Shown here piece after piece: positions 25,006-32,398 of a stretch of DNA of 42,196 nt (positions within the stretch are counted from its first letter, which is position 1; every line of letters begins with the position of its first letter). This DNA is from Streptosporangiales bacterium (lineage in GTDB: Bacteria > Actinomycetota > Actinomycetes > Streptosporangiales > Streptosporangiaceae). The translations under genes and the position numbers were made by a program. Location: NCBI GenBank assembly GCA_009380095.1, contig WHSL01000024.1, positions 1-42,196 on the forward strand, given 5' to 3'. The notes beneath the pieces were generated by a model, which saw only the letters and a program-made list of their open reading frames with translations, was not told the DNA's origin and ran no database searches.

Positions 25006-25899
25006 TTGTCGCTTTCCCCGGAGAACGAACTCCCCGAATCGTCCAAGGGCACGCGTGCCAAGGGCGGCCGTCACCGCAAGCTCAGCGCGATGGCCGCCGC
25101 CCGGGCCCAGGCCGCACGTGCCATGACCACCGTCCGTAGGCCCGCGGTGTACCGGATGGCCGCGGGCACGCTGGCCACGGCCGGGCTGGTGGCCCTGCCG
25201 CTGGCGACCGGCGCCGGAGCCGACACCTCCGGCGTACGGCTCAGCGCCGCCGCCACCAAGTCCTTCGTGGGCTCCACCCAGGGCGTCCGGCTCGACGGCG
25301 CGACCGGCGCCGACAACGCCCTGACCGACGCCTTCCAGCAGGTCAAGAACAAGGCCAGGGAGGCGCGGGCGGAAGAGGCGCGGACGCGCGCGAAGGCGCA
25401 GGCGCAGTCGCTGGCGCAGACGCGCGCGCAGCAGAAGCTGGCCGCCGAACGGCTGGCCAAGCGCGAGGCCGAGATCGAGAAGCAGCGCGAGGCGTCCCGC
25501 GCGCGGGCGCACGAGCGCAAGCTGGAGCAGCGCAAGGCGAAGATCGGCAAGGTCCTCGACTTCGTCCACGACCAGTTCGACGAGCCCTACGTCTGGGGCG
25601 GCATCGGGCCGAACGGCTGGGACTGCTCGGGCATCACGATGAAGGCCTACGCCAAGGTCGGCGTGAAGACCGGGCGCACCACCTGGGACCAGAAGGACAT
25701 GTTCGCCGAGCGGAAGGTCGCCTGGGGCGACCTCAAGCCCGGTGACCTCGTATTCTTCAGCAACGACGAGCACATGGGGATCGTGTCGCGGAAGGGCTAC
25801 ATGTATCACGCCCCCCGTTCCGGCGACGTCGTCCGCGAGGAGAGGCTCGGCGCCAAGAGGCACTCGATGTTCACCGGGGCGGTCCGCCCGATCGCCTGA
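25006..25899 (+). CDS. Secreted NlpC/P60 cell-wall peptidase
   Basis: The 297-residue protein is a peptidoglycan endopeptidase of the RipA-like kind. It has a long basic start, a signal or anchor helix near residues 50-68 (MAAGTLATAGLVALPLATGA), a coiled-coil rich in Ala/Arg/Glu/Gln (about 105-180) and a C-terminal NlpC/P60 domain. The triad is Cys207 in WDCSGITMKAY, His256 in EHMGIVS and His268 in YHAPRSG. The start chosen is TTG at 25006 with GAAAGGTG at good spacing. GTG at 24988 is in frame, but it would lie two bases after the riboswitch with no site. Its control by c-di-AMP links wall turnover to osmotic or wall-stress signalling. Confidence 0.9.
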   Translation: MSLSPENELPESSKGTRAKGGRHRKLSAMAAARAQAARAMTTVRRPAVYRMAAGTLATAGLVALPLATGAGADTSGVRLSAAATKSFVGSTQGVRLDGATGADNALTDAFQQVKNKAREARAEEARTRAKAQAQSLAQTRAQQKLAAERLAKREAEIEKQREASRARAHERKLEQRKAKIGKVLDFVHDQFDEPYVWGGIGPNGWDCSGITMKAYAKVGVKTGRTTWDQKDMFAERKVAWGDLKPGDLVFFSNDEHMGIVSRKGYMYHAPRSGDVVREERLGAKRHSMFTGAVRPIA

Positions 25900-25913
25900 T
25901 CGACCCGCCCCCT

Positions 25914-25952
25914 GACGGCCCCTCCGCGATCCCCCGCCCCGGAGGGGCCGTC
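25914..25952 (+). terminator. Terminator of the NlpC/P60 gene
   Basis: GACGGCCCCTCCG (25914-25926) pairs perfectly with CGGAGGGGCCGTC (25940-25952) over 13 bp, 14 bases past the stop. Confidence 0.75.
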
Positions 25953-26043
25953 GCTCGTCCGGGCCCCACGCTCGTGGGCCTCTCGACTCGCCGATGGGTA
26001 CGAGTAGCGGACGCGCGGCGGGCCGTCCTACAGAATTGTCGCC

Positions 26044-27165
26044 ATGGCGAACTCGAACGGGGACGATCGGCGCGATCTACGCAATGTGCTCACCCGCACC
26101 AGCGACACGGGCTGGCGGGTGATCGTCGTCGTGGCGATGGCCGCGCTCATCCTGTACGCGCTGAGCTTCATCAGCGTCGTGGTGATCCCCACCGTGCTGG
26201 CGATCTTCGTCACGGCGCTGCTCATGCCGCCCGCGCAGTGGCTGCGCCGCAAGGGCCTGGGCCGGGCGCTGTCCACCACGCTCGTCATCATCGGCGGGCT
26301 GGCGCTGCTGGCTGGCTTCGTGACGCTCCTGGTGCCGCCCACCGTCAGCGGCATCGACGAGCTCGCCGACAGCATCGACCAGACCGTGCGGCGGCTGCAG
26401 GATTTCGCCGCCTCCCTCGGCCTCGACGAGCAGCGCCTCAACGAGCTCTTCGAGCAGGCCAGGCAGCAGGTCACCGCCTCCTCGGAGCGGCTGCTCACCG
26501 GCGCCCTGGCCGGCGCGGTGGTGGTCGGGGAGGTGCTCATCGGGCTGGTGCTGACCGCGGTGCTCACCGTCTACTTCGTGCACGGCGGCGACAAGATCGT
26601 GCGCTGGAGCGCCAGCCTGGCGCCGCGCGCCAGCCGCCCCACCATCCTCGACACCTGCGGCGTGATCTGGGACGTGGTCACCCGGTACGTACGCGGCATC
26701 GCGGTGGTCGGCCTGTTCGACGCGGTGCTCTTCGGCCTGGCGCTGTGGGCGCTGCAGGTGCCCATCGCGCTGCCGCTCGCCGTGCTCACCTTCATCGGCG
26801 CCTTCCTGCCGTTCGTCGGCGCCTTCCTGTCCGGGCTGCTCGCCGCGATGGTGGCCTTCGTGGCCGGCGGGCCGCTGGTGGCGCTGCTCGTGGTGGCCGC
26901 CGCCGTGGTGGTGCAGCAGGTCGAGGGGCACGTACTGGCCCCGCAGATCTACGGCCGTGCGCTGGCCCTGCCGCCGGTGATCGTGATCGTGGCGATCGGC
27001 GTGGGCAGCGTGGTCGGCGGTGTGCTCGGCGCCTTCCTCGCGGCCCCGGTGGCGGCGGTGCTCGTCGCCCTGATCCACAACGCCAACGGCGGCCCCGATC
27101 CCGATCCCGATCCGGAGGCCCGCGCGGATCCGGGCCCGTCCACACCGGAATCGACGACGGCCTGA
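26044..27165 (+). CDS. AI-2E family transporter (PerM/TqsA-like)
   Basis: The 373-residue protein has the eight-helix pattern of the family: helices near residues 25-42 and 43-60, one at 75-95, a soluble loop with two amphipathic helices (about 100-155), then a group from 155 to the end. The conserved region LTFIGAFLPFVGAFLSG and VQQVEGHVLAPQIYGRAL identifies it. Family members export autoinducer-2 or, in others, act as Na+/H+ antiporters, so the cargo is open. The C-terminal tail is polar and repetitive (PDPDPDPEARADPGPS). The ATG follows a weak site. It is a single gene between two terminators. Confidence 0.88.
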   Translation: MANSNGDDRRDLRNVLTRTSDTGWRVIVVVAMAALILYALSFISVVVIPTVLAIFVTALLMPPAQWLRRKGLGRALSTTLVIIGGLALLAGFVTLLVPPTVSGIDELADSIDQTVRRLQDFAASLGLDEQRLNELFEQARQQVTASSERLLTGALAGAVVVGEVLIGLVLTAVLTVYFVHGGDKIVRWSASLAPRASRPTILDTCGVIWDVVTRYVRGIAVVGLFDAVLFGLALWALQVPIALPLAVLTFIGAFLPFVGAFLSGLLAAMVAFVAGGPLVALLVVAAAVVVQQVEGHVLAPQIYGRALALPPVIVIVAIGVGSVVGGVLGAFLAAPVAAVLVALIHNANGGPDPDPDPEARADPGPSTPESTTA

Positions 27166-27198
27166 CACGGCCCGGACACGGCGGAATCCGCGACCCCC

Positions 27199-27204
27199 TA
27201 AAAT
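27199..27204 (+). promoter_or_regulatory. Candidate -10 box for the ABC-F leader transcript
   Basis: TAAAAT stands out in GC-rich sequence. A start seven bases downstream would fall at or just before the ATG of a six-codon mini-ORF (27212). No good -35 box was found, so confidence is limited. Confidence 0.4.
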
Positions 27205-27211
27205 CGTTTGT

Positions 27212-27232
27212 ATGAGCGTGCTCGCGGACTGA
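27212..27232 (+). CDS. Six-codon upstream ORF in the ABC-F leader
   Basis: ATG AGC GTG CTC GCG GAC TGA encodes MSVLAD. It is close behind a TAAAAT box and 28 bases before a U-tailed hairpin. Short upstream ORFs of this sort take part in ribosome-dependent attenuation before antibiotic-resistance ABC-F and whiB7 genes in other bacteria. Whether it is translated cannot be seen; being so short it could arise by chance. Confidence 0.4.
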   Translation: MSVLAD

Positions 27233-27260
27233 TCGTTGAGGGACGGGCCCCCAACCCGAG

Positions 27261-27289
27261 GCGGCCCCGCCACCGGCGGGACCGCTTTT
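27261..27289 (+). terminator. Intrinsic terminator in the 5' leader of the ABC-F gene
   Basis: GCGGCCCCGCC (27261-27271) and GGCGGGACCGC (27275-27285) form an 11-bp stem with one mismatch and a 3-base loop, followed by TTTT. It ends 80 bases before the ABC-F start and is too far from the previous gene's stop (93 bp) to be simply its end, although that reading is possible. Confidence 0.7.
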
Positions 27290-27369
27290 CGTGTGCTCAG
27301 GGGACCCGGCTGACCGGCCCTCGTCAATCCTCCGCCGTCGCGCGGGCATCGCCTTTCCGGGAGTACCCC

Positions 27370-28971
27370 TTGATCATCACCTCCGAGCTCGAGCTGCGGG
27401 CCGGCTCACGTCTCCTCCTCGAGCACGCCTCGCTGCAGGTCGCCAAGGGCGACCGCATCGGCCTCGTGGGCCGCAACGGCGCGGGCAAGACCACGCTCAC
27501 CCGCGTGATGGCCGGCGAGGGCCAGCCCGCCGGCGGGACACTCAGCCGAGCCGGCAGCGTCGGCTACCTGCCGCAGGACCCGCGGGACGGCAACCTCGAC
27601 GTGCTGGCCCGCGACCGCGTGCTGTCGGCGCGCGGCATCGACGTCGTGATGAGCGAGATGCGCGAGGCGCAGCGGCGGATGGCCGAGGAGACCGACGAAC
27701 GCCGGCGCGACGCGGCGGTGCGCGCGTACGGGCGGCTGGAGGACCGGCTGCACGTGCTCGGCGGGTACGCCGCCGAGTCCGAGGCCGCCTCCATCTGCTC
27801 CAGCCTCGGCCTGCCCGACCGGGTGCTCGAGCAGCCGCTGCGCACGCTCTCCGGCGGCCAGCGCCGCCGGGTCGAGCTGGCCCGCATCCTGTTCAGCGGC
27901 GCCGACACGCTGCTGCTCGACGAGCCCACGAACCACCTGGACGCCGACTCCATCGTCTGGCTGCGCGACTTCCTCCGCGGCTACGCCGGCGGGCTCATCG
28001 TGATCAGCCACGACGTCCAGCTCGTCGAGCACGTGGTGAACAAGGTGTTCTACCTGGACGCCAACCGCTGCGTGATCGACGTCTACAACATGGGCTGGAA
28101 GGCGTACCTGAAGCAGCGCGAGGCCGACGAGCGGCGCCGCCGGCGGGAGCGGGCCAACGCTGAGAAGCAGGCGGCGGCGCTCACCGCGCAGGCGGACAAG
28201 TTCCGCGCCAAGGCCACCAAGGCGACCGCGGCCAAGCAGATGGACCGCCGGGCGCAGGCGCTGCTGTCCGGGCTGGAGGGGCCGCGCCGCGCCGACCGGG
28301 TGGCCAAGCTGCGCTTCCCGGACCCGGCGCCGTGCGGCCGTACGCCGCTGACCGCCGCGGGCCTGTCGAAGTCGTACGGGTCCCTGGAGATCTTCACCGG
28401 CGTCGACCTGGCCATCGACCGGGGGAGCCGGGTCGTGGTGCTCGGCCTGAACGGCGCGGGCAAGACCACGCTGCTGCGGCTGCTCTCCGGGCTGGAGCGC
28501 CCGGACACCGGCGAGGTGCGGCCGGGGCACGGGCTCAAGATCGGCTACTACGCCCAGGAGCACGAGACGCTGGACACCGAGGCGAGCGTGCTGGACAACA
28601 TGCGCTCCGCCGCGCCCGGCCTGAACGACACCGACGTACGCAAGGTGCTGGGCTCGTTCCTGTTCGTGGGGGACGACGTGGAGAAGCCCGCACGAGTGCT
28701 GTCCGGCGGGGAGAAGACCCGGCTGGCGCTGGCCACGCTCGTCGTCTCCAGCGCGAACGTGCTGCTGCTGGACGAGCCCACGAACAACCTGGACCCGGCG
28801 AGCCGGGAGGAGATCCTGGACGCGCTGCGCCGGTACGCCGGGGCGATCGTGCTGGTCACCCACGACGAGGGCGCGGTCGAGGCGCTGGCCCCGGAACGGG
28901 TCATCCTGCTGCCCGACGGCGTCGAGGACACCTGGAGTGACGAATTCTCGGACCTCGTGGCATTGGCCTGA
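27370..28971 (+). CDS. ABC-F family ATPase (ribosome-associated)
   Basis: The 533-residue protein has two ABC domains and no membrane helices, as in ABC-F translation factors that bind the ribosomal E site. Domain 1 has Walker A GRNGAGKTT (about residues 36-44), signature LSGGQRRRVELAR and LLLDEPTNHLD. Domain 2 has GLNGAGKTT (about 359), LSGGEKTRLALA and LLLDEPTNNLD. The charged linker between them (KQREADERRRRRERANAEK) is the P-site tRNA-interacting motif region. The start is TTG at 27370, giving (M)IITSELELRAGSRLL as in relatives. It resembles mycobacterial Rv1473-type proteins. A mini-ORF and terminator upstream suggest induction when ribosomes are inhibited. Whether it protects against a drug is inference. 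Confidence 0.9.
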   Translation: MIITSELELRAGSRLLLEHASLQVAKGDRIGLVGRNGAGKTTLTRVMAGEGQPAGGTLSRAGSVGYLPQDPRDGNLDVLARDRVLSARGIDVVMSEMREAQRRMAEETDERRRDAAVRAYGRLEDRLHVLGGYAAESEAASICSSLGLPDRVLEQPLRTLSGGQRRRVELARILFSGADTLLLDEPTNHLDADSIVWLRDFLRGYAGGLIVISHDVQLVEHVVNKVFYLDANRCVIDVYNMGWKAYLKQREADERRRRRERANAEKQAAALTAQADKFRAKATKATAAKQMDRRAQALLSGLEGPRRADRVAKLRFPDPAPCGRTPLTAAGLSKSYGSLEIFTGVDLAIDRGSRVVVLGLNGAGKTTLLRLLSGLERPDTGEVRPGHGLKIGYYAQEHETLDTEASVLDNMRSAAPGLNDTDVRKVLGSFLFVGDDVEKPARVLSGGEKTRLALATLVVSSANVLLLDEPTNNLDPASREEILDALRRYAGAIVLVTHDEGAVEALAPERVILLPDGVEDTWSDEFSDLVALA

Positions 28972-28993
28972 TCCGGCAATTCACAACGCTATG

Positions 28994-29013
28994 ACCGGGG
29001 GTTTCGCCCCGGT
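28994..29013 (+). terminator. Terminator behind the ABC-F gene
   Basis: ACCGGGG and CCCCGGT pair around GTTTCG, 22 bases past the stop. Confidence 0.6.
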
Positions 29014-29133
29014 TCGTGGAACTCCTGAAAAGGGAAGCGATCTTTTGCCCCCGAGTGGGTAGCCTAGCCGGGGTTCATGACTGATCATGGCGGGGGATAA
29101 CGCTGCGGTCACCTGAATTCACGGGAGGTACTC

Positions 29134-29349
29134 GTGGCCGAGACCCTCAAGAAGGGCACCCGCGTGACCGGGGCCGAGCGCACGAAGCTCGCGGTCGAGC
29201 TGAAAAAGCGCTACGACTCGGGGGAAAGCATCCGGTCCCTGGCCGCGTCGACCGGACGCTCGTATGGATTCATTCATCGGATCCTTACCGAGTCGGGAGT
29301 CACCCTGCGCGGGCGCGGTGGCGCGACCCGCGGAAAGTCCAAGCGCTGA
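29134..29349 (+). CDS. gbn: Small HTH nucleoid-associated protein (Gbn-like)
   Basis: The 71-residue basic protein has one helix-turn-helix (residues about 25-55, SIRSLAASTGRSYGFIHRIL) and a C-terminal tail GRGGATRGKSKR. It closely resembles Gbn (SCO1839) of Streptomyces, a nucleoid-associated protein that binds GATC-containing sites and influences development. The recognition is from memory of the family, without an alignment. GGGAGG precedes the GTG start at eight bases. Two GATC sequences lie in the 120 bp upstream (GCGATCTTTT and CTGATCATGG), so self-regulation is possible. The neighbours, an ABC-F gene and an enoyl-CoA hydratase gene, are what I recall for this locus in other actinomycetes. 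Confidence 0.75.
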   Translation: MAETLKKGTRVTGAERTKLAVELKKRYDSGESIRSLAASTGRSYGFIHRILTESGVTLRGRGGATRGKSKR

Positions 29350-29491
29350 CCTGGTTCTCCGGTGTCGGTTCTGGGCCCGGCCCGTCGCGCTCGGTTGAGC
29401 ACGATTACGCTCGAGCGCGGCGGTGCCGGTGGTGTGCGTGGATGATGGCGCGCCATCGGCGGAGGGTCCTGGGGGCGTACGGAGGTGGCAG

Positions 29492-30337
29492 GTGTCCGAA
29501 GGTGTGTCCAAAGAGCGCGGTGTTGGGCTCGGCACGGAAGAGCTCGCTAAGGCGGGGCTCAAGTTCGAACTTGATTCTATTTCAGAAGGCGCGGTCGCCA
29601 CGGTCACGCTGAACAGGCCGGAACGGCGCAATGCGATGACCGGGTCGACGTGGCGCGGATTGGCGCGCATCGGGCAATCGCTCCCCGAATCGGTCCGGGT
29701 CGTCATCGTCCGCGGCGAGGGCCCGTCATTTTCCGCCGGAATCGACCTTCGCACCTTCACCCCCGAAGGCGTGCCCGGCGAGCCCCCGATAATGAGGACG
29801 GACGGGACCGACGCGGAGCTGGACGCCGGCATCAAGGCGCTGCAGGCCGGCTACCTGTGGCTGCGCCGGCCCGGCATCGTTTCGGTGGCGGCGGTCCAGG
29901 GCCACGCGGTCGGTGCGGGCTTCCAGCTGGCCCTGGCCTGCGACATCCGCATCCTCGCGGACGACGCGCAGCTGTGCATGAAGGAGCCCGCGCTGGGCCT
30001 GGTGCCCGACCTCACCGGCAGCAAGCCGCTGGTCGACATCGTCGGCGTCAACCGGGCGCTGGAGCTCTGCCTCACCGCCCGCAGCATCGGCGCCGAGGAA
30101 GCGTACCGGCTGCTGCTCGCCGAGCTCGTGGTGCCCGCCGCCAGCCTCGACGGTACGGTCGCCGACCTCGTCGCCGCGCTGCTCGCGGTGGACCGGGGCG
30201 CGGCCACCGCCACCAAGGCGCTGCTGCAGCAGGCGCGGGAGAACACGCTGGAGCAGCAGGCCGCCGCCGAGCGCGCCGCGCAGATCGGCCGGCTGCGCGC
30301 CCTCGCGGCCGCCGCCCGCGCCACCGCCGCCGGTTAG
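29492..30337 (+). CDS. Enoyl-CoA hydratase/isomerase family protein
   Basis: The 281-residue protein has the crotonase fold. TVTLNRPERRNAMT opens it, GPSFSAGIDLRTFTPEG is the first oxyanion-hole loop, and GHAVGAGFQLALACDIRIL the second, followed by FxxKEPxLGL-like CMKEPALGLVPDLTGS. The usual catalytic Glu positions appear as Glu in KEPALGL and Asp in VPDLTG, so hydratase activity is plausible but the substrate is open. The C-terminal helices are Ala-rich. The GTG start at 29492 follows GGAGG by six bases; the in-frame extension to 29423 crosses this site and is rejected. A terminator follows the gene. Confidence 0.87.
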   Translation: MSEGVSKERGVGLGTEELAKAGLKFELDSISEGAVATVTLNRPERRNAMTGSTWRGLARIGQSLPESVRVVIVRGEGPSFSAGIDLRTFTPEGVPGEPPIMRTDGTDAELDAGIKALQAGYLWLRRPGIVSVAAVQGHAVGAGFQLALACDIRILADDAQLCMKEPALGLVPDLTGSKPLVDIVGVNRALELCLTARSIGAEEAYRLLLAELVVPAASLDGTVADLVAALLAVDRGAATATKALLQQARENTLEQQAAAERAAQIGRLRALAAAARATAAG

Positions 30338-30360
30338 GCGCGTTACGCCCTGAGCGATCC

Positions 30361-30385
30361 GGGGAAGGCCCGCCGGGCCTTCCCC
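30361..30385 (+). terminator. Terminator behind the enoyl-CoA hydratase gene
   Basis: GGGGAAGGCCC and GGGCCTTCCCC form a perfect 11-bp stem with loop GCC, 23 bases past the stop and 58 bases before the next start. Confidence 0.75.
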
Positions 30386-30442
30386 GTTCGGATGTCTGGG
30401 ACCAGACGACGTGTCCTTGGGAACAACAGCGAGGAGGCGGGC

Positions 30443-32332
30443 ATGCAGGGGATGGGACCGATGGGCATGCGCTCGTTCGCCCGGGACAGTTCCGTCACGC
30501 GCGAGAAGCTGCAGCCCGGCATCTGGCGCCGCATCGCCCGCTACGCCCGCCCGTACGGACGCGAGCTCATCGCGTTCCTGGTACTCATGGGCCTGGGCTC
30601 GATGATCGTGGTGGCCAACCCGCTGCTGCTGAAGGCGATCATCGACCGCGGCGTGACCCCCGGCGCGTCGAGCGTGGTGATCGCGCTGGCCGTGGGGGTG
30701 GCCGGGCTGGCGCTGCTGGAGGCCGTACTGGGGCTGGCGCAGCGCTGGTTCTCCGCGCGCATCGGCGAAGGGCTGATCTACGACCTGCGCACCGAGGTCT
30801 TCGACCACGTGCAGCGGATGCCGATCGCCTTCTTCACCCGGGCGCAGACCGGTTCCCTGGTCAGCCGGCTGAACACCGACGTGATCGGCGCGCAGCGGGC
30901 CATCACCACCACCCTGTCCACGGTCGTCTCCAGCGCGATCAGCCTGGTCGTCGTACTGATCACCATGCTCCTGCTGTCCTGGCAGGTCACCCTCATCGCG
31001 CTGCTCCTGCTGCCGCTCTTCCTGCTGCCCGCTCGCTGGGTCGCGCCGCGGCTGCAGCGCGTCACCCGCCGGCAGATGGTGCTGGACGCGGAGCTGAGCT
31101 CGCTGATGACCGAGCGGTTCAACGTCGGCGGCGCCATGCTGGCCAAGCTGTACGGCCGCCCGGACGACGAGGCCGACATGTTCTCCGGCCGGGCCGCCGG
31201 GGTGCGCGACGCGGGGATCACCGCCGCCATGTACGGCCGCGTGCTGTTCACAGCGCTGTCCCTGGTCACCGCGCTCGCCACCGCGCTGGTGTACGGGCTC
31301 GGCGGCGTGCTCGTGGTGGACGGGGCGTTCCAGCTCGGCACGCTGGTGGCGCTGGCCACCCTGCTGACCCGGCTGTACGGGCCGCTCACCGCGCTCTCCA
31401 ACGTGCACGTGGACGTGATGACCGCGCTGGTCAGCTTCGACCGGGTCTTCGAGGTGCTGGACCTCAAGCCGATGGTGGACGAGCGCCCGGACGCCCGCCC
31501 GCTGCCCCGCGGCGACACGCCGGACATCGCGTTCGACCACGTCACCTTCCACTACCCGTCGCCGAGCCAGGTCTCGCTGGCCTCCCTGGAGTCGGTGGCG
31601 CGCGCCGAGGCGGACCGGGAGAACGGGCCCGTGCTGCACGACGTGAGCTTCACGGTGCCGGCCGGCTCGATGGTGGCGCTGGTGGGGCCGTCCGGGGCGG
31701 GCAAGACGACCATCACCGGGCTGGTCTCGCGGCTCTACGACGTGGACGAGGGGGCCGTACGGATCGCCGGCGCGGACGTCCGGGACGTGACGCTCGGCTC
31801 GCTGCACGCCGCGGTCGGGGCTGTCACCCAGGACGCGCACCTGTTCCACGAGACCATCCGGGAGAACCTGCTCTACGCCCGGCCGGACGCCACCGAGGAG
31901 GACCTGGAGCGGGCGCTGCGCGCCGCGCAGATCTGGGGCCTGACCGAGGAACTGCCCGACGGGCTGGACACGGTCGTCGGCGACCGCGGCTACCGGCTGT
32001 CCGGCGGGGAGAAGCAGCGGCTGGCCATCGCCCGGCTGCTGCTCAAGGAGCCCGACGTGGTGGTGCTGGACGAGGCCACCGCGCACCTGGACTCCAACTC
32101 CGAGGCGGCGGTGCAGGCCGCGCTGGACACCGCGCTGCGCGGGCGCACCTCGCTGGTGATCGCGCACCGGCTGTCCACGATCCGGGAGGCGGACGAGATC
32201 CTCGTGCTCGACAAGGGCCGCATCGTGCAGCGCGGCCGGCACGAGGACCTGCTCGCCCAGGGCGGCCTCTACGCACTCCTCTACCACACCCAGTTCGCCG
32301 ACCAGGCGTCTCCCTCCACCGCCGCCTCCTGA
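30443..32332 (+). CDS. ABC exporter half-transporter (permease-ATPase fusion)
   Basis: The 629-residue protein has six transmembrane helices (first near residues 38-58, LIAFLVLMGLGSMIVVANPLL) and a C-terminal ATPase. Motifs are Walker A GPSGAGKTT near 415, Q-loop AVTQDAHLFHETI, signature LSGGEKQRLAIARLL and Walker B VVVLDEATAHLDS, with HRLSTI as the H-loop. It belongs to the MdlB/MsbA-like exporters that dimerise and pump hydrophobic compounds or peptides outward. No partner half is encoded nearby, so a homodimer is likely. The ATG at 30443 follows GAGGAGG; an upstream in-frame start at 30392 lies on that site's far side. The next gene is a drug-type MFS transporter. Confidence 0.9.
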   Translation: MQGMGPMGMRSFARDSSVTREKLQPGIWRRIARYARPYGRELIAFLVLMGLGSMIVVANPLLLKAIIDRGVTPGASSVVIALAVGVAGLALLEAVLGLAQRWFSARIGEGLIYDLRTEVFDHVQRMPIAFFTRAQTGSLVSRLNTDVIGAQRAITTTLSTVVSSAISLVVVLITMLLLSWQVTLIALLLLPLFLLPARWVAPRLQRVTRRQMVLDAELSSLMTERFNVGGAMLAKLYGRPDDEADMFSGRAAGVRDAGITAAMYGRVLFTALSLVTALATALVYGLGGVLVVDGAFQLGTLVALATLLTRLYGPLTALSNVHVDVMTALVSFDRVFEVLDLKPMVDERPDARPLPRGDTPDIAFDHVTFHYPSPSQVSLASLESVARAEADRENGPVLHDVSFTVPAGSMVALVGPSGAGKTTITGLVSRLYDVDEGAVRIAGADVRDVTLGSLHAAVGAVTQDAHLFHETIRENLLYARPDATEEDLERALRAAQIWGLTEELPDGLDTVVGDRGYRLSGGEKQRLAIARLLLKEPDVVVLDEATAHLDSNSEAAVQAALDTALRGRTSLVIAHRLSTIREADEILVLDKGRIVQRGRHEDLLAQGGLYALLYHTQFADQASPSTAAS

Positions 32333-32363
32333 GCGATCTATAACGGACCTTTAGCGTGGTCGC

Positions 32364-32390
32364 CGACCATCGGTCGATCCGGGTTAGGGT
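32364..32390 (+). promoter_or_regulatory. Operator-like repeat and -10 box before the MFS gene
   Basis: CGACC-ATC-GGTCG (32364-32376) is a perfect inverted repeat. TAGGGT (32385-32390) lies eight bases before the GTG start, the spacing of a leaderless transcript. No adjacent regulator gene is present. Confidence 0.35.
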
Positions 32391-32398
32391 TCAGCTCG

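Noticed and set aside
29650-32343. Open frames of 897 (+) and 853 (-) codons
   Set aside because: Both cover the enoyl-CoA hydratase and ABC exporter in other frames and have shadow composition.
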